Below, one piece after another: positions 24,925 to 32,986 of a stretch of 64,000 nt of DNA (position 1 is its first letter; every line of letters begins with the position of its first letter). This stretch comes from Streptomyces varsoviensis (GTDB taxonomy: Bacteria > Actinomycetota > Actinomycetes > Streptomycetales > Streptomycetaceae). The translations under genes and the position numbers were made by a program. The DNA lies in assembly GCF_000718635.1 (NCBI RefSeq), contig NZ_JOBF01000018.1, positions 1-64,000 of the forward strand. Direction: 5' to 3'. The notes beneath the pieces were generated by a model. It made no database searches, was not told where the DNA came from, and worked only from the letters and a program-made list of their open reading frames with translations.

Positions 24925-25782
24925 TCAGTACGGCCAGATCGGCGGGTTGGTGCAGAAGTGGCCGCCGAGGTGGGCGTGGTCGGGATTCGCCGGGTCGAGT
25001 TCGCCCTGCGCGGCGATGAGGGCGGGCGCGTACGGCTCCGAGTCGTCCTGCGGCTCGTACCCGAGGGCGCGGGCGGTGCTCAGGTCCCACCACAGGCGGG
25101 TGTTGGCGGAGCTGCCGTAGACGACGGTGTGCCCGACGCCCTCGGCGGTGAGGGCGGCGTGCAGCAGGCGCGCCCCGTCGGCGGGGCTCATCCAGACCGA
25201 GAGCATGCGCACCGACGTCGGCTCGGGGAAGCAGGAGCCGATGCGGATGGACACGGTCTCGATGCCGTGCAGGTCCCAGTAGAGGGAGGCCAGGTCCTCA
25301 CCGAACCCCTTGGACAGGCCGTAGTAAGTGTCCGGGCGGCGCGCGGTGTTCACGGGGATGAGCGCGCCGGGCTCCGCCGGGGTCGTCGCGGGGCGGGGGG
25401 TGAAGCCCACGGCATGGTTGCTGGAGGCGAACACCACGCGGCGCACGCCCTCTTCGCGGACCGCTTCGTAAAGGTTGTACGTGCCCTCGATGTTGGCGCG
25501 CAGGATCTTCTCGAACGGGGCCTCCAGTGAGATGCCCGCGAGGTGGACGACCGCGTCGACGCCGCGTACGGCCTCGCGCAGCGCCTCCTTGTCCGCGAGG
25601 TCGGCGGTGACGATGTTCCTTCCGCCTCCGCCCTCGCCCGCGTCCTCGCCCCCGTCTCCGTCTTCGATGGGGCGCACGTCGAAGAGCCGGAGCGCGTACC
25701 CGTACGCGGGCAGCGCCTCGCGCATCAGCGTGCCCAGACCGCCGGCGGCGCCGGTGAGCAGGATGGTGCGGGGAGCGGGCAT
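24925..25782 (-). CDS. udh: Uronate dehydrogenase (NAD-dependent epimerase fold)
   Basis: 285 aa. Rossmann start 'GAAGGLG' (11-17) and active-site Y154-x3-K158 ('YGLSK') define an extended SDR. 'HLAGISLEAPFEKIL', 'FASSNHAVG' and 'VRIGSCFPEP'-like segments agree closely with the Agrobacterium/Pseudomonas uronate dehydrogenase as I remember it (EC 1.1.1.203), which oxidises glucuronate/galacturonate to aldaric lactone. An Asp/Gly/Glu-rich insert sits at residues 40-55. ATG 25782 has GGAGGAG upstream. With kdgD (29102) and the semialdehyde dehydrogenase (32987) it can feed hexuronates to 2-oxoglutarate. Confidence 0.88.
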   Translation of the reverse strand: MPAPRTILLTGAAGGLGTLMREALPAYGYALRLFDVRPIEDGDGGEDAGEGGGGRNIVTADLADKEALREAVRGVDAVVHLAGISLEAPFEKILRANIEGTYNLYEAVREEGVRRVVFASSNHAVGFTPRPATTPAEPGALIPVNTARRPDTYYGLSKGFGEDLASLYWDLHGIETVSIRIGSCFPEPTSVRMLSVWMSPADGARLLHAALTAEGVGHTVVYGSSANTRLWWDLSTARALGYEPQDDSEPYAPALIAAQGELDPANPDHAHLGGHFCTNPPIWPY

Positions 25783-25844
25783 GGGCGTTCTCCTCCGGGC
25801 AGGGCGGTTGCCAGCGGCAGGCAGGCGGTCGCATGTGCGGACGC

Positions 25845-25858
25845 CATTCATATGCATG
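25845..25858. promoter_or_regulatory. Near-palindrome upstream of udh
   Basis: CATTCATATGCATG matches its reverse complement at 12 of 14 positions, around a central CATATG, 63 bp upstream of the udh start and in the only A/T-containing part of the 104-bp gap. A candidate operator or promoter element. Confidence 0.35.
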
Positions 25859-25886
25859 GACACGCTAAGGAGGGCGGCGGCCGTGG

Positions 25887-27032
25887 TCAAGAGCCCGGGT
25901 GGGGCGGGCCGCCCGTACCGCCCGGACCGTCCGTACCGCTGGGGCCGTCTGTCCCGCCGGGGCCGTTCGTACCGTCCGGGACGTCCCTGCCGCCCGTACT
26001 GCCCGGGCCGGCCGCATCGCCCGCGCCCCCCGCGGCTCGCATATAGCGGCGGGCCAAGTGGCCAAAGGCCTCCTTGAGTTCGGGCGGGCCCACGACCTCG
26101 ATGTCCGCGTCGAACCGGCCGAGGGTGGCGGCCAGGCCGGGCCAGGACCATGAGCCCAGGGTGAGCCGGCAGCGGTTCGGGCCGAGCGCTTCGACCACCC
26201 CGTCGCCGGCGTAGTGGTACACGTCAGCGGCGGGCAGGTCGAGGATCACCTCGCCGCGGCAGGGCCAGCCGCCGCCTCCCGCGTCCGCCGAACCGCGGAA
26301 TCTGGCGGACACGAAGGCGGCCACGTCGCCGCCGGGCAGTTCGCGCGGGCTGAAGCGGGGCCCGTTGGGGATGCGCGGAGTGATCCGGTCGGCGCGGAAC
26401 GTCCGCCAGTCCTCGCGTTCGAGGTCCCAGGCGACCAGATACCAGCGCCCGCCCCACGTCACGAGGTGGTGGGGTTCCGCCCGGCGCGGCGGTGCCGGGG
26501 CGGGTTCGTCGCCGCCGGCCGCCCCCGGCGGGGCCGCCGGAGCGTAATCGAAGCGGAGTACTTCACGGGCGTGCACGGCCGCGCTGAGCGTCATCAGCAC
26601 CCCGCTGCCGACCCGCGGGTACGGCCGGGTCGCCGACCGTTCGACGGCGGTGACCTGGAGGGTGTCGATGCGGCGGCGCAGCCGCGCGGGCATCACCTGC
26701 CGCACGGTGGTCAAGGCGCGCGCCGCGGCCTCCTCGATGCCGGCGCCCGTGGTCGCGGCGATCTGGAGCGCGACGGCGAGGGCCACGGCCTGTTCGTCGT
26801 CGAACAGCAGCGGCGGCAGATCCGTGCCCGCGCCCAGCCGGTACCCGCCGTCCGGTCCCTTCACGGCCGCGATGGGGTAGCCCAGCTCGCGCAGCCGGTC
26901 GACATCGCGGCGCACCGTGCGCGGGCTGATGTTCAGCCGCTCGGCCAGGAGCGCCCCCGGCCAGTCGCGGCGCGCCTGGAGCAGGGAGAGCAGAGACAGC
27001 AGTCGCGCTGACGTTTTCGGCATGGTTCCCAT
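25887..27032 (-). CDS. WYL-domain transcriptional regulator (YafY/DeoR type)
   Basis: 381 aa. An N-terminal winged helix ('RLLSLLSLLQ', 'ISPRTVRRDVDRLRELGYPI') is followed by 'KGPDGGYRLG' and 'DDEQAVALAVAL', then the WYL domain with 'WGGRWYLVAWDLEREDWRTF' (residues near 195-215). WYL proteins sense ligands such as single-stranded DNA or nucleotides and activate or repress DNA-repair, CRISPR or metabolic genes. The last ~40 residues are a Gly/Pro/Thr/Asp repeat (GTDGP-like). ATG 27032 or ATG 27023 is the start. It is divergent from the AlkZ-like gene at 27349. Confidence 0.9.
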   Translation of the reverse strand: MGTMPKTSARLLSLLSLLQARRDWPGALLAERLNISPRTVRRDVDRLRELGYPIAAVKGPDGGYRLGAGTDLPPLLFDDEQAVALAVALQIAATTGAGIEEAAARALTTVRQVMPARLRRRIDTLQVTAVERSATRPYPRVGSGVLMTLSAAVHAREVLRFDYAPAAPPGAAGGDEPAPAPPRRAEPHHLVTWGGRWYLVAWDLEREDWRTFRADRITPRIPNGPRFSPRELPGGDVAAFVSARFRGSADAGGGGWPCRGEVILDLPAADVYHYAGDGVVEALGPNRCRLTLGSWSWPGLAATLGRFDADIEVVGPPELKEAFGHLARRYMRAAGGAGDAAGPGSTGGRDVPDGTNGPGGTDGPSGTDGPGGTGGPPHPGS

Positions 27033-27301
27033 ACTGACCCACTATCGCGCCGAGAAGCGGCCACTACCTGTCCGCTACCCCTGGCAGTGTGGGCGCGTCC
27101 GCACCACAAGGAGAACGACCTGTTCCGACTCAGCCGGTCCAAGCTCTCGTACGGGCCACCCGGCCCGTGTCCCGTCCCGTCCGTCGGCGGCCTTGCCGGA
27201 ACCGGACACGTACCATCTCGGACCGGCTCGCCCACCCCCGCACCCCCGCACCCCCGCACCCCTCTAACCCAGTCGTACGTACTCGAAAGGAACAGGGCCA
27301 C

Positions 27302-27352
27302 ATGAAGCGACTCCCTGACTGGTCGGCGCCGTGCTGGGCGGTGGTTCGATGA
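27302..27352 (+). CDS. 16-codon leader ORF coupled to the AlkZ-like gene
   Basis: 'MKRLPDWSAPCWAVVR' then TGA. AAAGGA ends 9 nt before the ATG, a much better ribosome site than that of the next gene. Its stop overlaps the ATG of the following gene (ATGA, 27349-27352), so ribosomes finishing it could restart there. Two Trp and one Cys codon are noteworthy for such a short peptide. It is too short for family assignment and may be a leader peptide or the relic of a longer gene. Confidence 0.5.
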   Translation: MKRLPDWSAPCWAVVR

Positions 27353-28458
27353 CGGCTGCCGTTCTCGGTGCGCGGGCGTTGAACCGGGCCACGTTGGCGC
27401 GCCAACTGCTGCTTGAACGCGCCGATATACCGGCGCTGGACGCTGTGGCGCGTCTTGGCGGGATGCAGGCGCAGGAGCCGCAGGAGCCGTTCGTGGGGCT
27501 GTGGTCGCGGTTGCGGGCGTTCGATCCGGCGGAGTTGTCGGGCCTGCTGGTCGGGCGGCAGGTGGTACGGACCCATCTCATGCGCCGTACCGTCCACCTG
27601 GTCACCGCCGCCGACGCCCTGGCCTGGCGGGCGCGGCACGATGCCATGCTGCGGCAGCGGGTGCTCGGGACGTACCGCCGTGAGCTCGAAGGCGTCGACC
27701 TCGACGAACTCGCCGCGGCGGGCCGGGCGGTGCTCGCCGACGGGGAGGCCCGTTCGATGTCGGAACTCGCGCGGGCGGTGGCCGACCGCTGGCCGGACCC
27801 GGGCCCGAGGGCGCTGGGCGAGATGCTGGTCGCCGCCCTCATCCCCGTGGTGCAACTGCCGCCGCGCGGGCTCTGGCGCGAGAAGGGGAGGGTGCGGAAC
27901 CTGCCGTTCGCCTCGTGGCTCGGGCGCGAGGCGGAGCCCCTTCCCGGGGACGGCGCCGACCCCGTCGGGCAGGCGCTGGTGCGGCGCTACCTCGCCGCGT
28001 TCGGCCCCGCCGCCTCGGCCGACCTGCGCGCCTGGTCCGGCCTCGCCGGACTGCCGGCCGCCGTCGCCGCCCTCCGCGAGGAACTGGTCAGCTTCCGCGA
28101 CGAGCGGGGCCGGGAACTGCTGGACCTGCCTGACGCGCCGCGTCCTGAGCCCGGGACTCCGGCCCCGGTGCGGTTCCTGCCCGCCTTCGACAACGCCGTC
28201 CTCGGCTTCCAGGACCGCGGCCGGATCATCGACGACGCCCACCGCGGCCTCTCCGTCACCGGCGCCCGCTTCGTCCTGGTCGACGGCCGGGTCGCCGCGA
28301 CCTGGACCGTCAAGGAGGACACCGTCACCATCACCCCGCTCCGCCCCTTCTCCGGAGCCGAAAGCGACGCCGTCGCTGACGAAGGGCAGGCCCTGGCCTC
28401 CTTCCTCTCGGACAAGGAGAGCGACCGGGTGGAACTGACCGCCCCCGCGTCCGGCTGA
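27349..28458 (+). CDS. HTH_42 winged-helix protein, AlkZ-like DNA glycosylase candidate
   Basis: 369 aa. N-terminal 'ARALNRATLARQLLLE', 'GMQAQEPQEPFVGLWSRL', 'RRTVHLVTAADAL' and later 'RFLPAFDNAVLG' are typical of the HTH_42/YcaQ superfamily. Members include AlkZ, which unhooks azinomycin interstrand DNA crosslinks. The QxQ motif (Q40-A-Q42) is the one assigned to AlkZ-type glycosylases, while YcaQ-types carry QxD. Repair of alkylated DNA is therefore a reasonable inference. It starts at ATG 27349, overlapping the leader ORF, and is divergent from a WYL regulator, a family often linked to DNA damage. Confidence 0.8.
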   Translation: MTAAVLGARALNRATLARQLLLERADIPALDAVARLGGMQAQEPQEPFVGLWSRLRAFDPAELSGLLVGRQVVRTHLMRRTVHLVTAADALAWRARHDAMLRQRVLGTYRRELEGVDLDELAAAGRAVLADGEARSMSELARAVADRWPDPGPRALGEMLVAALIPVVQLPPRGLWREKGRVRNLPFASWLGREAEPLPGDGADPVGQALVRRYLAAFGPAASADLRAWSGLAGLPAAVAALREELVSFRDERGRELLDLPDAPRPEPGTPAPVRFLPAFDNAVLGFQDRGRIIDDAHRGLSVTGARFVLVDGRVAATWTVKEDTVTITPLRPFSGAESDAVADEGQALASFLSDKESDRVELTAPASG

Positions 28459-28522
28459 AAGAGGCCGGCCCGTGGTGTCGTCGGGACGCCTCGTGCCCCT
28501 GCCCGTCCTCGAAAACCCGCGG

Positions 28523-28912
28523 TCAGGCCGCCACCCGTGCCGCCTCCAGGGCCTCGGCGGTCAGCGTTCCGCGGAGGCCGACGGCGTCGGCCACGCCCAG
28601 ACAGGTGCTGTCGCGGAAGACACTGAGTTCGTAGCGCACGGACTCGGCGTCGGCGGATCGGACCGCGAGCCCGATCTCGTAGCCGCCCGGGGCGAGCCGG
28701 TCGACCCCTTGGCCGACGAGCAGGACCTGGAAGGGGCCCAACCCGCCCGTACCGACGAGGCGTTCGAAGCGGCGCAGCCGCAGCCGGCTCCGGGCGTCTT
28801 CCAGCCGGCGGGCCATACCCATCGTGCTCGCCGAGCCGTCCCGCCCGAGGTCGGCCTGGCGCACGCGGACGTCGATGCGAACGCCGAAGCGCTGATCATC
28901 GGAAGCGTTCAT
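28523..28912 (-). CDS. Small hypothetical protein, possible hotdog thioesterase fold
   Basis: 129 aa, soluble. The order 'FGVRIDVRVRQADL', 'RRLEDARSRLRLRRFERL', 'GPFQVLLVGQGVDRL' and 'YELSVFRDSTCLGVA' resembles a 4HBT hotdog domain (strand, long helix, four strands), but the usual catalytic Asp of the 'xxDxDxxGHxN' loop is only partly present ('ADLGRDGS'). This is a fold guess, not an assignment. A TAGGGT hexamer lies 8 nt upstream of ATG 28912 and no Shine-Dalgarno is seen. It is divergent from kdgD. Confidence 0.6.
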   Translation of the reverse strand: MNASDDQRFGVRIDVRVRQADLGRDGSASTMGMARRLEDARSRLRLRRFERLVGTGGLGPFQVLLVGQGVDRLAPGGYEIGLAVRSADAESVRYELSVFRDSTCLGVADAVGLRGTLTAEALEAARVAA

Positions 28913-29045
28913 GCGTGGCGACCCTAGGACGGCCCGCAGGCACAGGCAACGGCGATGGCAACAGCGATGGCACCGGCGCGGCGCCGGCAAAAGCGGTGCG
29001 GCCCCCGGCACTTGACCGGCTCCGGTGGCTGCCTTAGCGTAGCCG

Positions 29046-29062
29046 CGTTCAGAAATATGGAC
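29046..29062. promoter_or_regulatory. Candidate IclR operator upstream of kdgD
   Basis: GCGTTCAGAAATATGGAC region about 40 bp before the kdgD start. The part GCGTTCAG followed by ATAT is shared with the site at 32809-32826 between the IclR and dehydrogenase genes. Confidence 0.4.
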
Positions 29063-29101
29063 GCCAATCAGAAACGTGCACGTATACGCCAGGGAGAGCC
29101 C

Positions 29102-30067
29102 GTGACCTCTGCCGCACTCGCCGAGCGCCTCGACGGCCTGTTGTTCTTTCCGGTGACCGCGTTCGGGCCCGGTGGGGGGCTTGATCTCGATGCGTTTCGG
29201 GCGCATGTGCGCGCGGGGGTGGAGGCGGGGGCGGCGGCGGTCTTCGCGTGCTGCGGGACGGGGGAGTTCCACGCGCTGACGGGGGAGGAGTTCCGGGCGT
29301 GTGTCGCGGCGGCCGTGGAGGAGGCGGGCGGCCGGGTGCCGGTGGTCGCCGGGGCCGGTTACGGGACGGCGCTCGCCGAGCAGTACGCGCGGCACGCCGA
29401 GGAAGCGGGCGCGGACGGCCTGCTCGCCATGCCCCCGTACCTCGTCGTGCCCGGCCAGGAAGGGCTGCTGCGGCACTACACCGCGCTCGCCGCGGCCACC
29501 TCCCTCGACGTGATCGTCTACCAGCGCGACAACGCGATCTTCACCCCCGAGACCGTCGTCGAACTCGCCCGCACCCCCGGCATCATCGGGCTCAAGGACG
29601 GCCACGGCGACCTCGATCTGATGCAGCGCATCGTGACCGCGGTCCGCACCGGTCTCCCCGGCCAGGACTTCCTCTACTTCAACGGGCTGCCCACCGCCGA
29701 ACTCACCGGCCTCTCCTACCGCGCCATCGGCGTGCGCCTGTACTCCTCCGCCGCCTTCTGCTTCGCGCCCGAGATCGCCCTCGCCTTCCACCGGGCCCTC
29801 GATACCGGTGACGACGCGCTGGTGACCAAGCTCCTCGACGGCTTCTACGTACCGCTCGTCGAACTCCGCAACCAGGGGCGCGGCTACGCGGTCTCCCTCG
29901 TCAAGGCGGGCGTCCGCCTCGGCGGCCTCGACGTCGGCGAGGTCCGGCCCCCGCTCACCGAACCGACCGCCGCCCACGTCGAACGGCTCGCCGAACTCAT
30001 CCAGCGGGGGCACGCGCTGCTGGCGAGGGCGGGCGCGGCCGCCAACGCGAGTGCGAGCGCGAAGTGA
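29102..30067 (+). CDS. kdgD: 5-dehydro-4-deoxyglucarate dehydratase
   Basis: 321 aa, DapA/NAL-type TIM barrel. Schiff-base lysine K165 in 'GIIGLKDGHGD', Tyr140 ('DVIVYQRDN') and the phosphate-like loop 'CCGTGEF' (50-56) are in place. The enzyme dehydrates and decarboxylates 5-keto-4-deoxyglucarate to 2,5-dioxopentanoate (EC 4.2.1.41). GTG 29102 has GGGAGAG just upstream and fits family length. Its TGA overlaps the next ATG by one base. The product is the substrate of the dehydrogenase at 32987; an IclR regulator lies between. Glucarate dehydratase is not in the window. Confidence 0.93.
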   Translation: MTSAALAERLDGLLFFPVTAFGPGGGLDLDAFRAHVRAGVEAGAAAVFACCGTGEFHALTGEEFRACVAAAVEEAGGRVPVVAGAGYGTALAEQYARHAEEAGADGLLAMPPYLVVPGQEGLLRHYTALAAATSLDVIVYQRDNAIFTPETVVELARTPGIIGLKDGHGDLDLMQRIVTAVRTGLPGQDFLYFNGLPTAELTGLSYRAIGVRLYSSAAFCFAPEIALAFHRALDTGDDALVTKLLDGFYVPLVELRNQGRGYAVSLVKAGVRLGGLDVGEVRPPLTEPTAAHVERLAELIQRGHALLARAGAAANASASAK

Positions 30068-31308
30068 TGATCGCCTCCGCGTTCCTCTACCCCTGGGACA
30101 TCGTCGGCGACCCGGACGCCGCCCGCCGCGTCGCCGAACTCGGCGTGCAGCGCGTCACCCTCGCCTCCGCCTACCACTCCACCCGTGCCCTGACGCCCCG
30201 TCACCCCGCCCGCCGCATCGTCACCGCCCGCCACGCCGCCGTCCTCTACCCGCCGGACGCGGACCGCTGGCGCGGCCGTGAGCTGCGCCCGTACGAGCAG
30301 TCCTGGGTGGCCGGGGCAGACCCGTTCGGCGAGGCCGCGAGCGCGCTGGCCGACGCCGGGCTCGACGTGCACACCTGGGTCGTCCTCGCGCACAACTCGC
30401 GCCTCGGCGACGAGCACCCGCACACCTCCGTGCGCAACGCCTACGGCGACCGCTACCCCTGGGCCCCCTGCATCGCCCGGCCCGACGTCCGTACGTACCT
30501 GGTCGACCTGGCGGCGGAGGCGGCGACCCGGCCCGGCGCGACCGGCACCGACCTGGAGTCCTGCGGCTGGTACGGCCTGGCGCACCTGCACGCCCACGAC
30601 AAGACCGGCGGCGTGGAGCTGGACGGCGCGGGGCAGTACCTGATGTCGCTGTGCTTCTGCGACGCCTGCGCCGCCGGCTACGCCGAGCATAGCGTGGACG
30701 CCGAGGAGCTGCGCGCCACGGTCGTACGCGCCCTGCGTCCGTACTGGTCCGGAGGCGGGGCGACGACCGGCACGCCCGGCCGGGGGGCCGGCCGGGCGGG
30801 GGAGTGGGCCGCCGTGCGCGGGCTCCTCGGTCCGGACCTCGCCGAGGCCGTACGAGCCTGGCGCGAGTCCGCCGCGACCGCGCTCCAGCGGGCGTGCGTG
30901 GCGGCCGTACGCGCCGCGGCGGGCGCCGACCGCCCCGGCTTCCGCGTCATGCTCCACGCCGACCCCGCCTCGCACCGCTGCGGGGCCAACGCGGGCGTCG
31001 TCCCTGCCGACGTGCTCGGCCACGCCGACGGCGTCGTACTCCCCTGTACGGGCCCCGACGCCGCACGTGAAGAGATCCTGCGGCCCTTCACCGGCCCCGG
31101 CGCCACGGATCGCCCGGATCGCCCTGACCGCACGCTCGCCGCCAACCTCACCGTCGTCTCGGGCATGGGCGGCAGCCCCGCCACCCTCGCCGCCGACGCC
31201 GCCCACGCGGCGGCGCTCGGCGCGCACGAACTGCGGCTCTACCACGCGGGGCTGGCCTCCGACGCCGACCTCGCGGCGGTACGGACGGCGCTGGCGCGGC
31301 TCGGCTGA
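30067..31308 (+). CDS. Unknown protein, possibly a TIM-barrel hydrolase, coupled to kdgD
   Basis: 413 aa. It begins like a TIM barrel: 'ASAFLYPWDIVGDPDAARRV', 'GVQRVTLASAYHS', 'GLDVHTWVVLAHN' and 'DLESCGWYGLAH'. 'LCFCDACAAGY' (near residue 200) supplies a C-x-C-x2-C group that might bind metal. 'HADP' and 'LYHAGLAS' occur near the end. No family is recognised. Its ATG overlaps the kdgD stop (TGATG), so it almost certainly works on sugar acids or their polymers. A GTG one codon earlier is possible. A hairpin over its stop codon ends the operon. Confidence 0.75.
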   Translation: MIASAFLYPWDIVGDPDAARRVAELGVQRVTLASAYHSTRALTPRHPARRIVTARHAAVLYPPDADRWRGRELRPYEQSWVAGADPFGEAASALADAGLDVHTWVVLAHNSRLGDEHPHTSVRNAYGDRYPWAPCIARPDVRTYLVDLAAEAATRPGATGTDLESCGWYGLAHLHAHDKTGGVELDGAGQYLMSLCFCDACAAGYAEHSVDAEELRATVVRALRPYWSGGGATTGTPGRGAGRAGEWAAVRGLLGPDLAEAVRAWRESAATALQRACVAAVRAAAGADRPGFRVMLHADPASHRCGANAGVVPADVLGHADGVVLPCTGPDAAREEILRPFTGPGATDRPDRPDRTLAANLTVVSGMGGSPATLAADAAHAAALGAHELRLYHAGLASDADLAAVRTALARLG

Positions 31309-31320
31309 GATAAGCCGAGC
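31299..31320 (+). terminator. Hairpin over the stop codon of the kdgD operon
   Basis: Perfect 8-bp arms 31299-31306 and 31313-31320, 6-nt loop. It overlaps the TGA at 31306-31308 and lies between convergent genes. Confidence 0.55.
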
Positions 31321-31338
31321 TGAGCTGAACTGAGCCGG

Positions 31339-31809
31339 TCAGCTCTCCCGCCGTGCCGTCGGCGCCGGTTCCGGGAGGGTCGCGAGGCGGCGGCGGTGTT
31401 CGGCGCGCAGGGCTATCGCCGTGGCCAGGGCGCCCGCGCCCTCCCAGACGCCGACGCCGACGAAGGGCGTGGGGGCGCGGCCGGAGACGACGGCGAGGGT
31501 GAAGACGGCGCAGGTCAGAAGCCGGAAGGGAACGGTCCAGATGAAAAAGGCGCGCCAGTTGGCGAAGGCCGCCAGCACGTAGTACACGCCCATGTTCAGC
31601 GCCGCCATCGAAGACGCCGTGATGAACGTGCGCGTGTGGTCGGTCGGCGCGCGGTGCGCGGAGCCGAGGGGTTCGAGGCCCATCGCCGCGATCAGCGACT
31701 CCGGGGCGACGAGCCCCACCACGCCCAGCAGCGCGGCGAGGGCCCCGAAGACCGCCATGGTCCAGCCGGACGGTGAACGGGGCGTACGAATCGGCGGGAA
31801 GCCGGACAT
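31339..31809 (-). CDS. Four-helix membrane protein, unknown function
   Basis: 156 aa. Four hydrophobic helices: 'MAVFGALAALLGVVGLVA', 'SSMAALNMGVYYVLAAF', 'RLLTCAVFTLAVVSG' and 'GVGVWEGAGALATAIAL'. The polar N-terminus and Arg-rich C-terminus suggest both ends are cytoplasmic. A small hydrophobic protein of this kind is common in actinomycetes with no known role. ATG 31809 has GGAG upstream. It sits between the kdgD operon and the IclR gene but reads against the former, so pathway membership is doubtful. Confidence 0.8.
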   Translation of the reverse strand: MSGFPPIRTPRSPSGWTMAVFGALAALLGVVGLVAPESLIAAMGLEPLGSAHRAPTDHTRTFITASSMAALNMGVYYVLAAFANWRAFFIWTVPFRLLTCAVFTLAVVSGRAPTPFVGVGVWEGAGALATAIALRAEHRRRLATLPEPAPTARRES

Positions 31810-31976
31810 GAGGGGTACTCCAGGGCGCGATCGGCATGCCGAGCGGGCCGCAACTCCCCTTGGGGCGGCCCGCGTTGATGTGCAGACCTTACGGCGTGCG
31901 TTCGGTCGCCCCGCTACCGGGCGGCCCGAACGCCTCTTGAGCGCCGGACCCGTGGGAGAGCCGCCTCAGAACCGCC

Positions 31977-32747
31977 TCAGAGCCGCCGCGTGGCCAGCGT
32001 CAGGCGGTCGCGGGCGTCGAAGAGGGCGTCCTTGATCATCTGCTCGTGCGCCGGGGTCAGCCGGGCCACCGGGACGGAGCAACTGATCGCGTCGCGCGCC
32101 GGGGTGCGGTACGGGATCGCGATCCCGAAGCAGCGCAGGCCGAGGGTGTTCTCCTCGCGGTCCACGGCGTAGCCCTGTTCGCGGATGGCGCGCAGTTCCT
32201 CGATGAGCTGTTCGCGGTCGGTGATGGTGTGCTCGGTGAGCGGCGCCAGGGACTCCGGGAGCAGCTTGCGGACCTGCTCGTCGGTGTAGGTGGCGAGCAG
32301 CGCCTTGCCCAGCGAGGTGGAGTGGGCGGGCAGCCGGCGGCCGACGCGGGTGAAGGGGCGCAGGTAGTGCTGGGACTGGCGGGTGGCGAGGTAGACGACG
32401 TTGGTGCCGTCGAGGCGGGCGAGGTGGATGGTCTCGGTGGTGTCGTCGGCGAGCCGGTCCAGGGTGGGGCGGGCGGCGGCCACGACCTCGTCGCCGTCGA
32501 TGTAGGACGTGCCGACCAGCAGGGCGCGGACGCCGATGCCGTACCGGGTGCCCGTGGCGTCCGTCTCGACCCAGCCCAGCTCGACCAGGGTGCGCAGCAG
32601 CATGTAGAGGCTGGACTTGGGGTAGCCCACGGCCTCCTGGACGGCGGCGAGGCTGTGCATGCCCGGCTGTCCGGCGAAGAATTCGAGCAATTCGACCGTG
32701 CGGACCGCGGATTTGACCTGGGCTCCGCCCGTCTCGGCTGCTGACAT
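31977..32747 (-). CDS. IclR-family transcriptional regulator
   Basis: 256 aa. Winged helix 'KSAVRTVELLEFFAGQPG', 'GYPKSSLYMLLRTL' and the effector domain with 'IHLARLDGTNVVYLATRQS', 'PAHSTSLGKALLA' and 'ALRCFGIAIPYR'-like segments follow the KdgR/IclR pattern. Such regulators respond to sugar-acid intermediates. ATG 32747 is used (GAGGGG upstream); ATG 32777 (GGGGA upstream) would add 10 residues. It is divergent from the semialdehyde dehydrogenase gene and near kdgD, so it most likely controls both and itself through the shared GTTCAG/ATAT sites. Confidence 0.92.
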   Translation of the reverse strand: MSAAETGGAQVKSAVRTVELLEFFAGQPGMHSLAAVQEAVGYPKSSLYMLLRTLVELGWVETDATGTRYGIGVRALLVGTSYIDGDEVVAAARPTLDRLADDTTETIHLARLDGTNVVYLATRQSQHYLRPFTRVGRRLPAHSTSLGKALLATYTDEQVRKLLPESLAPLTEHTITDREQLIEELRAIREQGYAVDREENTLGLRCFGIAIPYRTPARDAISCSVPVARLTPAHEQMIKDALFDARDRLTLATRRL

Positions 32748-32808
32748 CGCCCTTGACCCCTCTGTTCGACGCGCCATAGAGTCCCCAGGATATTCACCAC
32801 CAGGGACA

Positions 32809-32826
32809 GCGTTCAGCATATCGAAC
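32809..32826. promoter_or_regulatory. Candidate IclR operator between IclR and dehydrogenase genes
   Basis: GTTCAGCATATCGAAC has GTTC/GAAC dyad ends around an ATAT core. The left half matches the site at 29046-29062 upstream of kdgD (GCGTTCAG then ATAT). Confidence 0.45.
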
Positions 32827-32847
32827 AACCTCCAGTGTGCGAACCGC

Positions 32848-32975
32848 GACCAGCAGGCGCACCAGCGCGTAGCACCCGACCATCAGGCAAGCCGTGACCA
32901 GCAAACCGAACGCGATCGGCAGACCGAGCCGCGACCGGCAGGCGAACCAGAACCAGCAGGAGAACCAGCAGAAGG
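32848..32975. repeat. Degenerate ACCAGCAGG repeats in the dehydrogenase leader
   Basis: ACCAGCAG, ACCATCAGG, ACCAGCA, ACCGGCAGG, ACCAGAACCAGCAGGAGAA-type units follow one another up to the ribosome site. They can be read as Gln/Asn-rich peptide in frame with the dehydrogenase, but the strong GGAGG after them argues that they are untranslated. Confidence 0.55.
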
Positions 32976-32986
32976 AGGAGCCCGCG

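Noticed and set aside
32894..32986. Gln/Asn-rich extension of the semialdehyde dehydrogenase
   Set aside because: It is a run of degenerate DNA repeats ahead of a perfect Shine-Dalgarno and GTG 32987.
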